DNA of 17,936 nucleotides from Parcubacteria group bacterium M10-OD1-1 (GCA_003056145.1 LSNL01000004.1:1-17936), one strand, 5' to 3'; positions 1 through 8,043 are shown, counted from the first letter of the stretch. Notes: generated from the letters alone by a model not told the origin. Translations and numbers: made by a program.

Positions 1-82
1 CAAATTCTTTTTGCAGTTGTTTAAATTCTTCTATTTTTTCTCTTGCTTCTTGGCAGTTTATTTTTAAGTTTTCTTGGAGCAT
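1..82 (-). CDS. Partial second copy of the coiled-coil repeat protein (N-terminus only)
   Basis: The minus strand opens with ATG at 82-80 and reads 27 codons to the window edge without a stop. These codons are identical in DNA to the first 27 codons of the complete repeat-protein gene at 192-1208, and the identity extends two bases upstream of the ATG (1-84 equals 1127-1210). Beyond that the upstream sequences differ. It therefore appears to be a tandem paralogue, third in the operon after the AAA+ ATPase and the first repeat protein, 109 bp past the first repeat gene's stop. Only the start of the predicted coiled coil is visible, so whether it carries the 40-residue repeats cannot be seen. 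Function unknown. Confidence 0.8.
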   Translation of the reverse strand, partial: MLQENLKINCQEAREKIEEFKQLQKEF

Positions 83-84
83 AC
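1..84. repeat. 84-bp exact direct repeat, copy 1 (copy 2 at 1127-1210)
   Basis: Positions 1-84 match 1127-1210 base for base. The match covers the first 27 codons of two tandem genes and two bases before each start codon, then stops abruptly. The left end is cut by the window edge, so the true repeat may be longer. Confidence 0.95.
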
Positions 85-191
85 ATTTTGGTAATTATTA
101 CTACTATATTCTAATGTTTTTTAATTCACTAATTTCATTTTTTCATTCCAGATTTTGGCGTTACTGTCCTTCCTTTCAAAAACAATTCAAA

Positions 192-1208
192 TTAAATACT
201 TAATCTAACAATCTTTCCCATAACTACAGAGTAAAGAGTTCCTTCTGTTGTGACTCGGCCATTTAATTGGTTATTGATGTTGTGGATATTGTTACAATCT
301 TGAATAGCCTCACCATCTATTTCTTTGATGACTTTGCCGTTGATGATGGGATAATTAATTCCTTCTATTTTGACTCGGCCATTTAATTGGTTATTGATGT
401 TGTGGATATTGTTACAATCTTGAATAGCCTCACCCTCTATTTCTTTGATGACTTTGCCGTTAATGACGGGGTAAAAGATGATGGGGTAAAAAGATTCTTC
501 TATTTGGATTCGGCCATTTAATTGATTGTTGATGTTGTGGATATTATCACAATCTTGAATAGCCTCACCCTCTATTTCTTTGATGACTTTGCCGTTAATG
601 ACGGGGTAAACAATTCCTTCTATTTTGACTTGACCATTTAATTGATTGTTGATGTTATAGATATTGTAACAATTTTGAATAATCTTACCCTCTATTTCTT
701 TGATGACTTTGCCGTTAATGACGGGGTAAAGAGTTCCTTCTATGTTAATTTCCCCATTTAATTGATTATTAATGTTATAGATATTGTAACAACTTTGAAT
801 AGCCTCACCCTCTATTTCTTTGATGACTTTGCCATTAATGATGGGGTAAAGAGTTCCTTCTATTTGGACTCGGCCATTTAATTGGTTATCAGTTAATGTA
901 TATTCTTCCCAATTATATAAATAAGTTACTTTTTCTCCTTTTTCTTCTAATTCATTTAAAAAATCTTCAATTATTTTACCTGCTACTAATTCTTTGTTAT
1001 TTAAAAGCTTTTCCTTTACTTCCTTAAACAACTCATTCAATTCTTTTTTCTTTTCTTCAATTCTTTTTTCAATTTCAAAAATATGACCGGCTTGACCATC
1101 TTTTTTTATTCTTTCCAGTTCAGAAGCAAATTCTTTTTGCAGTTGTTTAAATTCTTCTATTTTTTCTCTTGCTTCTTGGCAGTTTATTTTTAAGTTTTCT
1201 TGGAGCAT
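192..1208 (-). CDS. Coiled-coil protein with six tandem 40-residue repeats, unknown function
   Basis: A 338-residue protein I cannot assign to a named family. Residues 10-95 are rich in Glu, Lys and Leu with heptad spacing and should form a coiled coil. From residue 108 to the end there are six repeats starting NQLNG and carrying YPVINGKVIKEIEG: units at 108-147, 148-187, 188-227, 228-272, 273-312 and a short diverged 313-338. Unit 4 is 45 residues because a five-residue piece (FYPII/FYPVI) is duplicated. The alternating hydrophobic pattern suggests beta structure. No signal peptide or membrane segment is seen. It begins 22 bp after the AAA+ ATPase stop, so they are probably co-transcribed and may work together. 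WG-like or MORN-like repeats were considered, but the spacing does not match well. Confidence 0.88.
   Translation of the reverse strand: MLQENLKINCQEAREKIEEFKQLQKEFASELERIKKDGQAGHIFEIEKRIEEKKKELNELFKEVKEKLLNNKELVAGKIIEDFLNELEEKGEKVTYLYNWEEYTLTDNQLNGRVQIEGTLYPIINGKVIKEIEGEAIQSCYNIYNINNQLNGEINIEGTLYPVINGKVIKEIEGKIIQNCYNIYNINNQLNGQVKIEGIVYPVINGKVIKEIEGEAIQDCDNIHNINNQLNGRIQIEESFYPIIFYPVINGKVIKEIEGEAIQDCNNIHNINNQLNGRVKIEGINYPIINGKVIKEIDGEAIQDCNNIHNINNQLNGRVTTEGTLYSVVMGKIVRLSI
195..887 (-). repeat. In-gene tandem repeat array, 120-bp units
   Basis: Five full units and one partial unit of 120 bp (one is 135 bp) lie in frame inside the repeat-protein gene: 887-768, 767-648, 647-528, 527-393, 392-273, 272-195 on the minus strand. 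The unit halves encoding NGKVIKEIEG are almost identical in DNA, while the segments after NQLNG vary. The 15-bp internal duplication in unit 4 (around 466-492) looks like replication slippage. Array length could change by recombination. Confidence 0.9.
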
Positions 1209-1230
1209 ACAAATATTTTCAAATTAAAAA

Positions 1231-3384
1231 TTAAGTGGGCTCACAATATCCTTTTTCTTCAGTAAATCCTAACATAGATTCATATTCTCCTGTTTCTCGC
1301 TCTAAATCTTCTGATTTCTTCATAAATTCCACAATTTTCTCAGCGTCAATTTTTTCTTCATTTTCCAAAGTTATATCAGGATATTTTGTTCGTTCTGGTC
1401 CATCACCATATACAATACCAACAGCCTCTCTCGCTGAAATAAATTCTTGCTCTTTCGGAATATATTTATAATCATCTTTTGTGATAAAATTTTCTGTTAG
1501 CTTACCAGCTTCATCAAAACCACCAACAAAGTTATTATATCCATCACTTTCATCAAAAAAACCAAAAGTATTTTGTGCTATTTTGAAAAGCACTACTTTA
1601 TCACTTGATATATCCGCCTGAGAAATGAAACCTTTCCAAATAGCCATGTCTAAATCCATTTTTCTGCCTCTCCCCCATTCTTCCAAAATGTCTTCCAGAC
1701 CACGAATAGACAAGACAGATTTCTGTAATTCTGGCATTATTCCACCTACCTCTTCAACTTTACTTTCCTGCCATCTCCCAGAAAATATTTTCTGAACTGA
1801 TGAAGCATATTGGACCAAACGATATAATTTTTCCAAATCTCCTTCTGGTAATTTCATATTACCATTTTTATCAATTGTTTTTGCCACTAAAATTTGAAAT
1901 AGCTCGTTATCTCCATCACCAACATTTTCTAATTTTCCGTCTACTCTTTGCGGAACATAATCATATTCAATTTGTTTTAGACGAGAAAGAAAAGCCGGGT
2001 TAAGCTCATTAATTCCTTGATATTGTGCCAAATTCTCAACATTTTTATTTCCAGTAAAAATCGGCACAAACCCTTCTTTTATAATTACTTTACCAACTCC
2101 AGGTATAAAAGCTATATTTTTATCAGTCGGTTCAGCTCCTTCCGACACTGGTTCTTTGGTTAAAAGATCATTCATACTCAAAAGCACTTCCATCGGAACG
2201 GCATTCACTTCGTCAAAAACAAAGGGTTTCCCTTCTTCCACAGCATTATAAAGTTCTTTTTTTATGGTTTCTACTACTGTTCCAAATCCTTCGTTTTTAG
2301 TTTTATGAATTTCCATAGCTTTTTGAAAAGCTTCTTTCATTTTTTCTTTTTTATCTTCATCTGATATTTTATCAAAACCTATATTATCATCTTTAATTAT
2401 CTGCTGACGAATTTCTTCAATTTCTTTATTATGTTCTTCGTAAGTTTTCCCATTTACTTTTTCCAATCCTAGCGTTTTTTCTGTATATAAATCGGCAATG
2501 GAAGTTTCTTTAGAACCAGGGATAGCATAAAAATCAAGCTTTTTTCGTGTTTCATCCGAAGTATCTGTTTCATAAAATTTACGAATTTCTTTTAATTTTT
2601 TAATTTCTTCCTCTTCAGAAAGTTTGCTGCCATTATTTTCTTGTCTTTGTTCTATTTGTTCTTCCCTCCACTTCTCAAAATCCTGCCGAGTGTTTAAATC
2701 AATCAAAAAATCCTTTGACGCTGAATATGATAACTGTGATTTCCCAGCACCGAAATGACCATGCAAAAAAATAGGTTTACCTATTTCCATTTTTTCCAAC
2801 ATTTCTCCTTTAATTTTTTTGACATAAGGAGTTTCTACTAACCGTCCCTGATCCAAAGATTGACGATATTCTTTCAATTCTCTTAAATGAAGAGCTGTAA
2901 AGCTTTCCGGATTTTCTTGATATAATTGTTCTAATTCTTTTTCCTTTTTTCTAATATCCTCATCTAAATCATCAATATAATCATTTCTAATCAATGTATC
3001 TCCACTATGTTTTTTTCTTTCATCTTGTATAGCTTCTTGTAAATCAACCTGCAATAAAGAAATTTCATCCTTAATCGCCTGAGATTCACGAATAGCTTGA
3101 GCTACATTTTTAAATTTAAAAGAAATTACTTCTTTTTCTTGTTTAGGTCTTTCATCCTCTATTGATGAATTTTCTCCCCTTTCTTGAATTTTTTTAAGAA
3201 ACCCCTTAAACTTTCTTTCCACCCTACGATCAGATAAATCACATTCAAAATTATTTTCCTTTAATTCTTCATAAGGAATTCCTGTTAATTCATATAATTG
3301 AGTTTTATAAGAAACCAACTCTTTGTTTATTTTTTCTTGCTCTTGTAAAGAACTATTAATATTTTCAAATTGTTCTCGTTTCAT
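1231..3384 (-). CDS. MoxR/dynein-like AAA+ ATPase with coiled-coil N-terminus
   Basis: A 717-residue ATPase. Residues 1-180 are charged and coiled-coil-like. The AAA+ core follows: Walker A GHFGAGKS at 209-216, a long charged insertion at about 235-380, Walker B FVFDE at 388-392, sensor-1 region FTGNKN at 443-448, and an arginine-finger-like FLSRLKQ with Arg468. The order and the text around NPAFLSRL fit the AAA_5/MoxR-dynein clade, whose members remodel or assemble partner proteins using ATP. The insertion between Walker A and B is unusually large. The C-terminal 240 residues have no motif I recognise. It leads an operon with the repeat protein(s) downstream, which may be its substrate. A promoter lies at 3458-3486. 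No VWA-domain partner, often found with MoxR, is seen in this window. Confidence 0.9.
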   Translation of the reverse strand: MKREQFENINSSLQEQEKINKELVSYKTQLYELTGIPYEELKENNFECDLSDRRVERKFKGFLKKIQERGENSSIEDERPKQEKEVISFKFKNVAQAIRESQAIKDEISLLQVDLQEAIQDERKKHSGDTLIRNDYIDDLDEDIRKKEKELEQLYQENPESFTALHLRELKEYRQSLDQGRLVETPYVKKIKGEMLEKMEIGKPIFLHGHFGAGKSQLSYSASKDFLIDLNTRQDFEKWREEQIEQRQENNGSKLSEEEEIKKLKEIRKFYETDTSDETRKKLDFYAIPGSKETSIADLYTEKTLGLEKVNGKTYEEHNKEIEEIRQQIIKDDNIGFDKISDEDKKEKMKEAFQKAMEIHKTKNEGFGTVVETIKKELYNAVEEGKPFVFDEVNAVPMEVLLSMNDLLTKEPVSEGAEPTDKNIAFIPGVGKVIIKEGFVPIFTGNKNVENLAQYQGINELNPAFLSRLKQIEYDYVPQRVDGKLENVGDGDNELFQILVAKTIDKNGNMKLPEGDLEKLYRLVQYASSVQKIFSGRWQESKVEEVGGIMPELQKSVLSIRGLEDILEEWGRGRKMDLDMAIWKGFISQADISSDKVVLFKIAQNTFGFFDESDGYNNFVGGFDEAGKLTENFITKDDYKYIPKEQEFISAREAVGIVYGDGPERTKYPDITLENEEKIDAEKIVEFMKKSEDLERETGEYESMLGFTEEKGYCEPT

Positions 3385-3457
3385 AAAATATTTTATTAAT
3401 TATTAAGACTTACTTAAATACTTTGAACTATAAAATATAGTATAGTCTACAGTTAAA

Positions 3458-3486
3458 ATTATAGTTTAATCATTACCAAATTACAA
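3458..3486 (-). promoter_or_regulatory. Sigma-70-type promoter for the AAA+ operon
   Basis: On the minus strand TTGTAA (3486-3481) is followed after exactly 17 bases by a perfect TATAAT (3463-3458). This lies 74 bp upstream of the ATPase start, in the otherwise empty 153-bp gap. Confidence 0.55.
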
Positions 3487-3537
3487 ATCAAAATTAAATT
3501 CTTAATATTAAGCCGATAAAACTTTATGTTTGACCTT

Positions 3538-4134
3538 TTAAACCTTTTTACCAAGTTGTCTTCGTCTAATTAGAAGCAGGCTGAGTAAGATTATGTTTGA
3601 TGTCACAAGAGTTATCAGATAAGTCATAGTCAATAAATTATATTCCTTACTTGCCATTATAGTCATAGCACCGGCTCCAATCATTATAAACCAAAATGCC
3701 AACGACTCAGTCCACGGATTCGCAAAAGATTTTCTATATGTAGGAACGTATCCAATGCCATCAATTGCAGACACCATTAATACCGCAAGTAAAAGACTGC
3801 TTAATTGCCACCAAACTAAAATAGCCGCCAATGCGAAAATAAGAACAACGGTATCGCTTGTTTTTATATTAGTTGTTCCATATTTTAGAGATAAAATAAA
3901 TACAAAAGCACTAACCAAAACACCTATGGATAAACTTATTGCTCCAAAACCTCCACCACCATACCAAAGAGCTACAACAGCAGTGCTTTGTGTGATAGAC
4001 CAAATCAACCAAGTGTATGCGTGTGGTTTTGTTTTTCGTAAAAAAATATCTCTGATGTATGGGAAAAATGCAATTACATCTAAAACCGATGCTGTGATGG
4101 CTAACCAAAATTTAATATCAAAAGTGTTTTCCAT
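3538..4134 (-). CDS. PQ-loop/SWEET-like membrane protein with two repeats
   Basis: A 198-residue, very hydrophobic protein with about six or seven membrane helices. Two related halves can be seen: FFPYIRDIFLRKTKP followed by a Trp-rich helix at about 23-50, and GYVPTYRKSFANP with a similar helix at about 126-160. A conserved Pro inside the helix, then a basic loop and a following aromatic helix, is the pattern of PQ-loop (SWEET/SemiSWEET) transporters, which move small solutes. The shorter 83-residue protein at 10480-10731 resembles one half. It is a single gene, 154 bp upstream of the AAA+ operon on the same strand. The substrate cannot be inferred. Family assignment is moderate. Confidence 0.75.
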   Translation of the reverse strand: MENTFDIKFWLAITASVLDVIAFFPYIRDIFLRKTKPHAYTWLIWSITQSTAVVALWYGGGGFGAISLSIGVLVSAFVFILSLKYGTTNIKTSDTVVLIFALAAILVWWQLSSLLLAVLMVSAIDGIGYVPTYRKSFANPWTESLAFWFIMIGAGAMTIMASKEYNLLTMTYLITLVTSNIILLSLLLIRRRQLGKKV

Positions 4135-4160
4135 TTATGTTTCAAGACGATATTAGTTGT

Positions 4161-4173
4161 ATTATACCCCCCC
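4161..4173 (-). promoter_or_regulatory. Possible -10 box with G7 tract in the spacer
   Basis: On the minus strand a perfect TATAAT (4166-4161) sits 27 bp upstream of the PQ-loop gene start and is immediately preceded by seven Gs (4173-4167). A -35 box is weak at any normal spacing (best TTATTA at 18). Confidence 0.4.
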
Positions 4174-4350
4174 TATTAGTTCCATAATAATGTTGATGTT
4201 AAAAGTTTAATAAACTTTCCTCTTTTAAGTTTACAACAAACTCTTTATTTAGAGAAATTAAACTTCGGCAAAATGTCTTTGTTTGAAAAAAAGTAAGTAC
4301 ATGTGCTAGTCTATATTATAAATGTATAATCCTTATTAAACTACTGAAAC

Positions 4351-4358
4351 AGGAGGTG
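4351..4358 (+). promoter_or_regulatory. Strong Shine-Dalgarno for the 4363 gene
   Basis: AGGAGGTG lies just before the ATG at 4363, a near-perfect anti-16S match. Most minus-strand genes here lack such a site, so it strongly supports this start. Confidence 0.8.
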
Positions 4359-4362
4359 CGTA

Positions 4363-4755
4363 ATGATTTTATCACATGAGCTAATACGGTTTATAGAAAT
4401 TGGTCTTTTTTGCATTTTTCTTTTTATAGTGATTATACTTAGAGAAATTAAAACTCGAAAAACTCAGTTCCTTTCAAAAACAATTCAAAAAACATGGACT
4501 ACAAAAAGAGTTTATGTTGATGAAGAACGTGGAGGAGAAAACTTATTTGGCGGAAAGAATTGGTTTGTTGATCCCATAGAAAACCGAAGGATTTATTACG
4601 ACCGAATAAACTGCTTTAATAATGGACACACTGCACCAGCCCATGTTGAAACTATCCTGGATGTAAGAACCGATAAGATTAGAAAAACAAGAACCGCGTA
4701 TATAAGTTACGCGGCTTACAGAAAAAAAGTAAATGAGAACTTCAAGAAAGTATAA
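4363..4755 (+). CDS. Membrane-anchored small protein, unknown function
   Basis: A 130-residue protein I do not recognise. Residues 8-27 form one hydrophobic helix (signal anchor), followed by a basic stretch (REIKTRKTQ) that would stay in the cytoplasm, and a hydrophilic domain of about 95 residues with many aromatic and charged residues (VYVDEERGG, NWFVDPIENRRIYYDR). The start is fixed by a strong Shine-Dalgarno and the gene ends in a hairpin terminator 12 bp past the stop, so it is a self-contained unit. It is one of only three convincing plus-strand genes in the window. The similar control signals on the 8515 gene suggest comparable expression. Confidence 0.75.
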   Translation: MILSHELIRFIEIGLFCIFLFIVIILREIKTRKTQFLSKTIQKTWTTKRVYVDEERGGENLFGGKNWFVDPIENRRIYYDRINCFNNGHTAPAHVETILDVRTDKIRKTRTAYISYAAYRKKVNENFKKV

Positions 4756-4767
4756 TCCTCTCTCAAC

Positions 4768-4813
4768 GACCCTCCAAAAGCGCACGTACTTTGGGAGGGT
4801 CTTATTATTTTGT
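4768..4813 (+). terminator. Rho-independent terminator after the 4363 gene
   Basis: Arms 4768-4780 (GACCCTCCAAAAG) and 4789-4801 (CTTTGGGAGGGTC) pair over 13 bp with one mismatch around an 8-base loop, followed by a T-rich tail (TTATTATTTTGT). Confidence 0.85.
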
Positions 4814-5019
4814 AAAAATAAATGCTTAAAACGCATCTCGGTTTATAAAAAATAATTGGAAAGCTTATTAAGTCCGACGCAAATCTATTTACTCCAAGCC
4901 TACAGTATCAATTAGCTAATACGCTACTTGCAAAATGTTCAAACATAATAGGCACTAATAGCGCTATCAAAGATTGAAATATTAAACATTCTTTCCGTAA
5001 AATCGTTTATTTCTATATT

Positions 5020-5688
5020 CTAGTTCTCCTCAATAACCCCATCTCGCAACCAGATTATTCTATCTGCATATTTTGCATCTTCTGGTTCATGAGTAACCAT
5101 AATAATAGTTTGACCAATATTTTGATTTAATTTTCTAAATAATTTTAAAACAGTTAAAGAAGATTCTCTATCTAAATTAGCTGTAGGTTCATCAGCGAAT
5201 AAAATGAGAGGATCATTAACTAAAGCTCTAGCAATGGCTATCCTTTGCTGTTCTCCTCCAGATAATTCTTGAGGCAAATGATTTAATTTGTTTCCTAAAC
5301 CAACGTTTATTAACATATCAGCTGCTTTTTCTTTGTATTCTTTTTTAGGAATATCATCTAACATTAAGGGTAAAAAAACTGACTCTAAGACAGTTAGTTC
5401 TGGCAACAAGGCATAGGACTGAAAAACATAACCAAGTTTTTTTAATCTAAATTGAGATTTTTGTTTTTCAGTAAGAGATACTAAATTAATATTTTCAATA
5501 ATAATTTCCCCAGCAGTAGGTGTATCCAATAATCCAAGCTGATGCAATAAAGTAGATTTTCCAGACCCACTTCTTCCCATTAAAGCTACAAACTCACCTT
5601 TTTTTATTCCAAAATTAATATTTTTTAAAACTTTAACTGGGACTGTTCCTTCATAAGTTTTTTTTAAGTTTTTAACTTGAATAATCAT
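5020..5688 (-). CDS. ABC transporter ATP-binding protein, MacB/LolD family
   Basis: A 222-residue ATPase of normal length for the family. Walker A GRSGSGKS at 38-45, Q-loop Gln90, signature LSGGEQQRIA at 142-151, Walker B LILFADEP at 161-168, D-loop after NLD at 171-173, and H-loop His200 are all present, so it should be active. LolD/MacB-type ATPases power FtsX-fold permeases that work by mechanical transmission in the cell envelope (lipoprotein, peptide or drug export, or control of wall hydrolases) rather than by ordinary transport. It follows the permease gene by 16 bp in one operon. The substrate is unknown. Confidence 0.95.
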   Translation of the reverse strand: MIIQVKNLKKTYEGTVPVKVLKNINFGIKKGEFVALMGRSGSGKSTLLHQLGLLDTPTAGEIIIENINLVSLTEKQKSQFRLKKLGYVFQSYALLPELTVLESVFLPLMLDDIPKKEYKEKAADMLINVGLGNKLNHLPQELSGGEQQRIAIARALVNDPLILFADEPTANLDRESSLTVLKLFRKLNQNIGQTIIMVTHEPEDAKYADRIIWLRDGVIEEN

Positions 5689-5704
5689 AATTTTAGATAA
5701 TTAA

Positions 5705-6916
5705 TTAACCCCAAAGGGAATTTAAAATACTCTCTTTAGCGCCACGATAAGCTGGAAAAAATCCACCAATCAAAGCAGCTCCGATTAAACTTAAATTACT
5801 TATACGAATAATATTAAAGGTTATTTTTAGTGATACCCAACCAACAGGAAAGCTTAGTGGATTAGCTATAAAAAACGGACGAATAACAAATAAAATTAGC
5901 GATATGCCAAATAAAACCCCTACTATTCCATAAAATAAAGCTTGGATAACAAAATATAAAACAATAGTTCCTTCTCTCATTCCAATAGCTTTGAGAATAC
6001 CAATTTGCTTTCTTTTATTGACTACACTAACAAAAATAATAATAAAAATAGTAATACCAGCTACAATAGTACCAATTACACCCAAAATAATACTAATCAT
6101 ATCAAAACTTTTGCTAGCACCTGCAGTAAATCCCATTAAATCACTCCATTTTTTTATATCTTCATTTTTAAATCCTGTTTGTCTAATTTCTTTGATATAT
6201 TTATTTTCGTTGCCAGTAGTAGCTATTTTTACTAATATTTCTGATGACCAATTATGCACGTGTAACACAGATTCCATTTCTTTTTTAGTTATAAAAGCAC
6301 TTTGATTTACTTGAGTACTTTTAGTACTAAAAATTCCTTTCACTATATAAGTTCTTTTGATGCCATTGCTAAAATGTACATCTACTTGATCACCAACTTT
6401 AACTCCTAAGCTTAAATATCCTAAGTCTCCACCATAGCCACCAGCAATTTCTTTACCTAAAATAATTTGATCTCGATCAGTAGCCTTTAAATAAGAACCA
6501 GCTACTATTGATTTATAAATATTAGTTACTTTTTCTTCCTCCTGAGGAACTATTGATTTTAAGGTCCAGCGTCCTTTTTCAATATTTTCACCAGTACTAT
6601 TTTTATCAAATTCTATAACTGGATCATCTACATAATGAGTAGCCACACCAGTAATACCAGGTATAGCTAGCAAGTACTGCCTGGCGTGACTTTTTTTAAT
6701 ATAAGTATCATTAATATTAGGAGTTATGACAATATTACTATATTGATTATTAATAGCTTGACTATTAATAGCTTGCACTATACCGCCAAAAATAGAGGAA
6801 ATAAAAACTAAATTAACATAAGCTAAAGTCATAATTAAAATAGTCATAGCTAGCGTTCCTTTATTACCTCTTTTAATTGATGTAATAGCTAAAAACAGAG
6901 CTGTTTTTACGTTCAT
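5705..6916 (-). CDS. ABC transporter permease, MacB/FtsX family
   Basis: A 403-residue permease with the MacB/LolC layout: an N-terminal helix at about 20-48, a large extracytoplasmic domain at about 50-265 (MacB periplasmic core type), then three helices in the FtsX domain at about 272-385, with the conserved cytoplasmic segment NKRKQIGILKAIGMR between helices 2 and 3. It pairs with the ATPase 16 bp downstream to make a dimeric exporter or mechanotransmission complex. In single-membrane Patescibacteria such pairs are common, with unknown substrates. The start ATG is at 6916, 23 bp past the stop of the preceding small gene. Confidence 0.93.
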   Translation of the reverse strand: MNVKTALFLAITSIKRGNKGTLAMTILIMTLAYVNLVFISSIFGGIVQAINSQAINNQYSNIVITPNINDTYIKKSHARQYLLAIPGITGVATHYVDDPVIEFDKNSTGENIEKGRWTLKSIVPQEEEKVTNIYKSIVAGSYLKATDRDQIILGKEIAGGYGGDLGYLSLGVKVGDQVDVHFSNGIKRTYIVKGIFSTKSTQVNQSAFITKKEMESVLHVHNWSSEILVKIATTGNENKYIKEIRQTGFKNEDIKKWSDLMGFTAGASKSFDMISIILGVIGTIVAGITIFIIIFVSVVNKRKQIGILKAIGMREGTIVLYFVIQALFYGIVGVLFGISLILFVIRPFFIANPLSFPVGWVSLKITFNIIRISNLSLIGAALIGGFFPAYRGAKESILNSLWG

Positions 6917-6939
6917 TTTAGTATGTGAAATAAAAAATA

Positions 6940-7257
6940 TTATTTAATATTGCTTAAAACGGCATCTACTTCTTCATCTGATACAAACGCCTTGGTAACC
7001 TGTTCTCCTTGAACTTTATCAAAAACTTTTACTATGACATAAATTCCTGTTGTTTTGTTATTACCTAAGGTGTATTCGGTTATTACACATCTGCCATAAG
7101 CATTCCAATTTTCGTCACGTAAATCCATTGGAACTTTAATTTGATAAAGTCTATGCCCGTTTTTGTTAAAATTATATTTTTTACCAATCTTGAGTGGAAC
7201 AGGAATGTCTTTTTTATCCATTCTGAGACAGGCTTGTAATTTAAATGGGTTTCCCAT
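6940..7257 (-). CDS. Small DUF2584-like protein
   Basis: A 105-residue soluble protein. The pattern MGNP at the start, NKNGHRLYQIKVPMDLR at about 31-47, and NNKTTGIYVIV at about 67-77 resembles DUF2584 proteins of Bacillus and relatives as I remember them; a profile search would settle this. It lacks a signal peptide and membrane segments. It is the first gene of the cluster with the ABC permease and ATPase (23-bp gap), so it is probably co-transcribed with them. Whether it acts with the transporter is unknown. Confidence 0.75.
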   Translation of the reverse strand: MGNPFKLQACLRMDKKDIPVPLKIGKKYNFNKNGHRLYQIKVPMDLRDENWNAYGRCVITEYTLGNNKTTGIYVIVKVFDKVQGEQVTKAFVSDEEVDAVLSNIK

Positions 7258-7387
7258 ATATTTTTGTGTCAGTTAAAGATATTAAAATAATACCTTTCTT
7301 CGACGTAATCAACACTATTTTAAGCATGAATAAGTTTTTAGAGAAAATTGACCAGCAGAGTAAGAAGTGCAACATTCCCTTAAATTA

Positions 7388-7588
7388 TTAAGTCTTTTCC
7401 TTTAATTTTGGATTATTTTTATGTCTTTCTCCATTACGTTTTGTTTTTTTAACAAGATTTTTCTGCAATGCTTCCGTAAGATCAACTCCTGTTTGGTTAA
7501 CAATACAAATCAAAACAAACAATACATCAGCTAGCTCATCACCTAAATCGAGTCTGAATTTTTTGATTCTTTTTACTATTATACCTCA
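7388..7588 (-). pseudogene. MazG-type pyrophosphohydrolase remnant (C-terminal half)
   Basis: On the minus strand the frame ending at TAA 7390-7388 reads GDELADVLFVLICIVNQTGV and then DLTEALQKNLVKKTKR. This is the second metal-binding half of a MazG/dCTP-pyrophosphatase-like protein (E..D motif, then the helix with DLTEA). Reading upstream, the frame is closed by a TGA near 7588 after only about 65 codons, and the first helix pair with the EExxE motif is absent, so it cannot be an intact enzyme. It is distinct from the complete MazG gene at 11700-12035. Confidence 0.7.
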
Positions 7589-7710
7589 TAAAGAAAAAAG
7601 GACAAAAATTTACGAAAATTACAGGCTGGGTAATTTTCCATATTTACTCTATAGGCTAAAATCTTGATTTTTTCCTCAATATAACATAGCAAGAAAAGAA
7701 AAAATCAAAA

Positions 7711-8043
7711 TCATGGCGTGACTTGAATTTTTATGTCAGAGCTATAACAGTAAATGCAATTACCGCCAATGTAATTCCAATATATTCGCCAGGAGATAAA
7801 ACTTCTTTTAAAACGAGAACCCCCCAATAAATTGGCTAATATAATTGATGTCGCGCCAAAAAGTGCCATTGTTTTTCCTAACTCAATTGCTGTAAAAACA
7901 TAAAGTTGACTAAACATAGCAATTATTCTAATTGAAAAATACACCAAAAACCATCCACTAAAAAATGTTGCTAAAACAAATCCTTGTTTTAGCATGAAAG
8001 TTCTTGCTAAAAGATCGCTTGTTGTAAAAAGCAATTGAGTCAC
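7711..8043 (-). CDS. EamA/SMR-like small membrane transporter, frameshifted
   Basis: The open frame gives 110 residues, hydrophobic up to about residue 74 (IILANLLGG) and then non-membrane, Arg- and Tyr-rich sequence. If one base is removed from the run of six Cs at 7820-7825 (six Gs on the coding strand), the frame continues LLGVLVLKEVLSPGEYIGIT and ends TVIALT with a stop at 7731, giving 103 residues and four helices, typical for EamA/SMR-type half-transporters (KEVLSPGEYIG is a typical ending). The first residue uses GTG; the frame stays open upstream to 8070 and would add hydrophobic sequence (NWPIVIIV) but has no ATG/GTG/TTG start there. It is probably a decaying gene, a phase-variable one, or a sequencing error. 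Confidence 0.7.
   Translation of the reverse strand: MTQLLFTTSDLLARTFMLKQGFVLATFFSGWFLVYFSIRIIAMFSQLYVFTAIELGKTMALFGATSIILANLLGGSRFKRSFISWRIYWNYIGGNCIYCYSSDIKIQVTP

Noticed and set aside
195..887. Direct repeats that could suggest a CRISPR array
   Set aside because: Units are 120 bp, contiguous, in frame and inside a long coding region; no spacers or cas genes.
3755..4156. Open frame of 133 codons on the plus strand
   Set aside because: Antisense shadow of the PQ-loop gene; low-complexity composition and no ribosome site.
4543..4836. Open frame of 97 codons on the minus strand
   Set aside because: Antisense to the well-supported 4363 gene and runs through its terminator hairpin.
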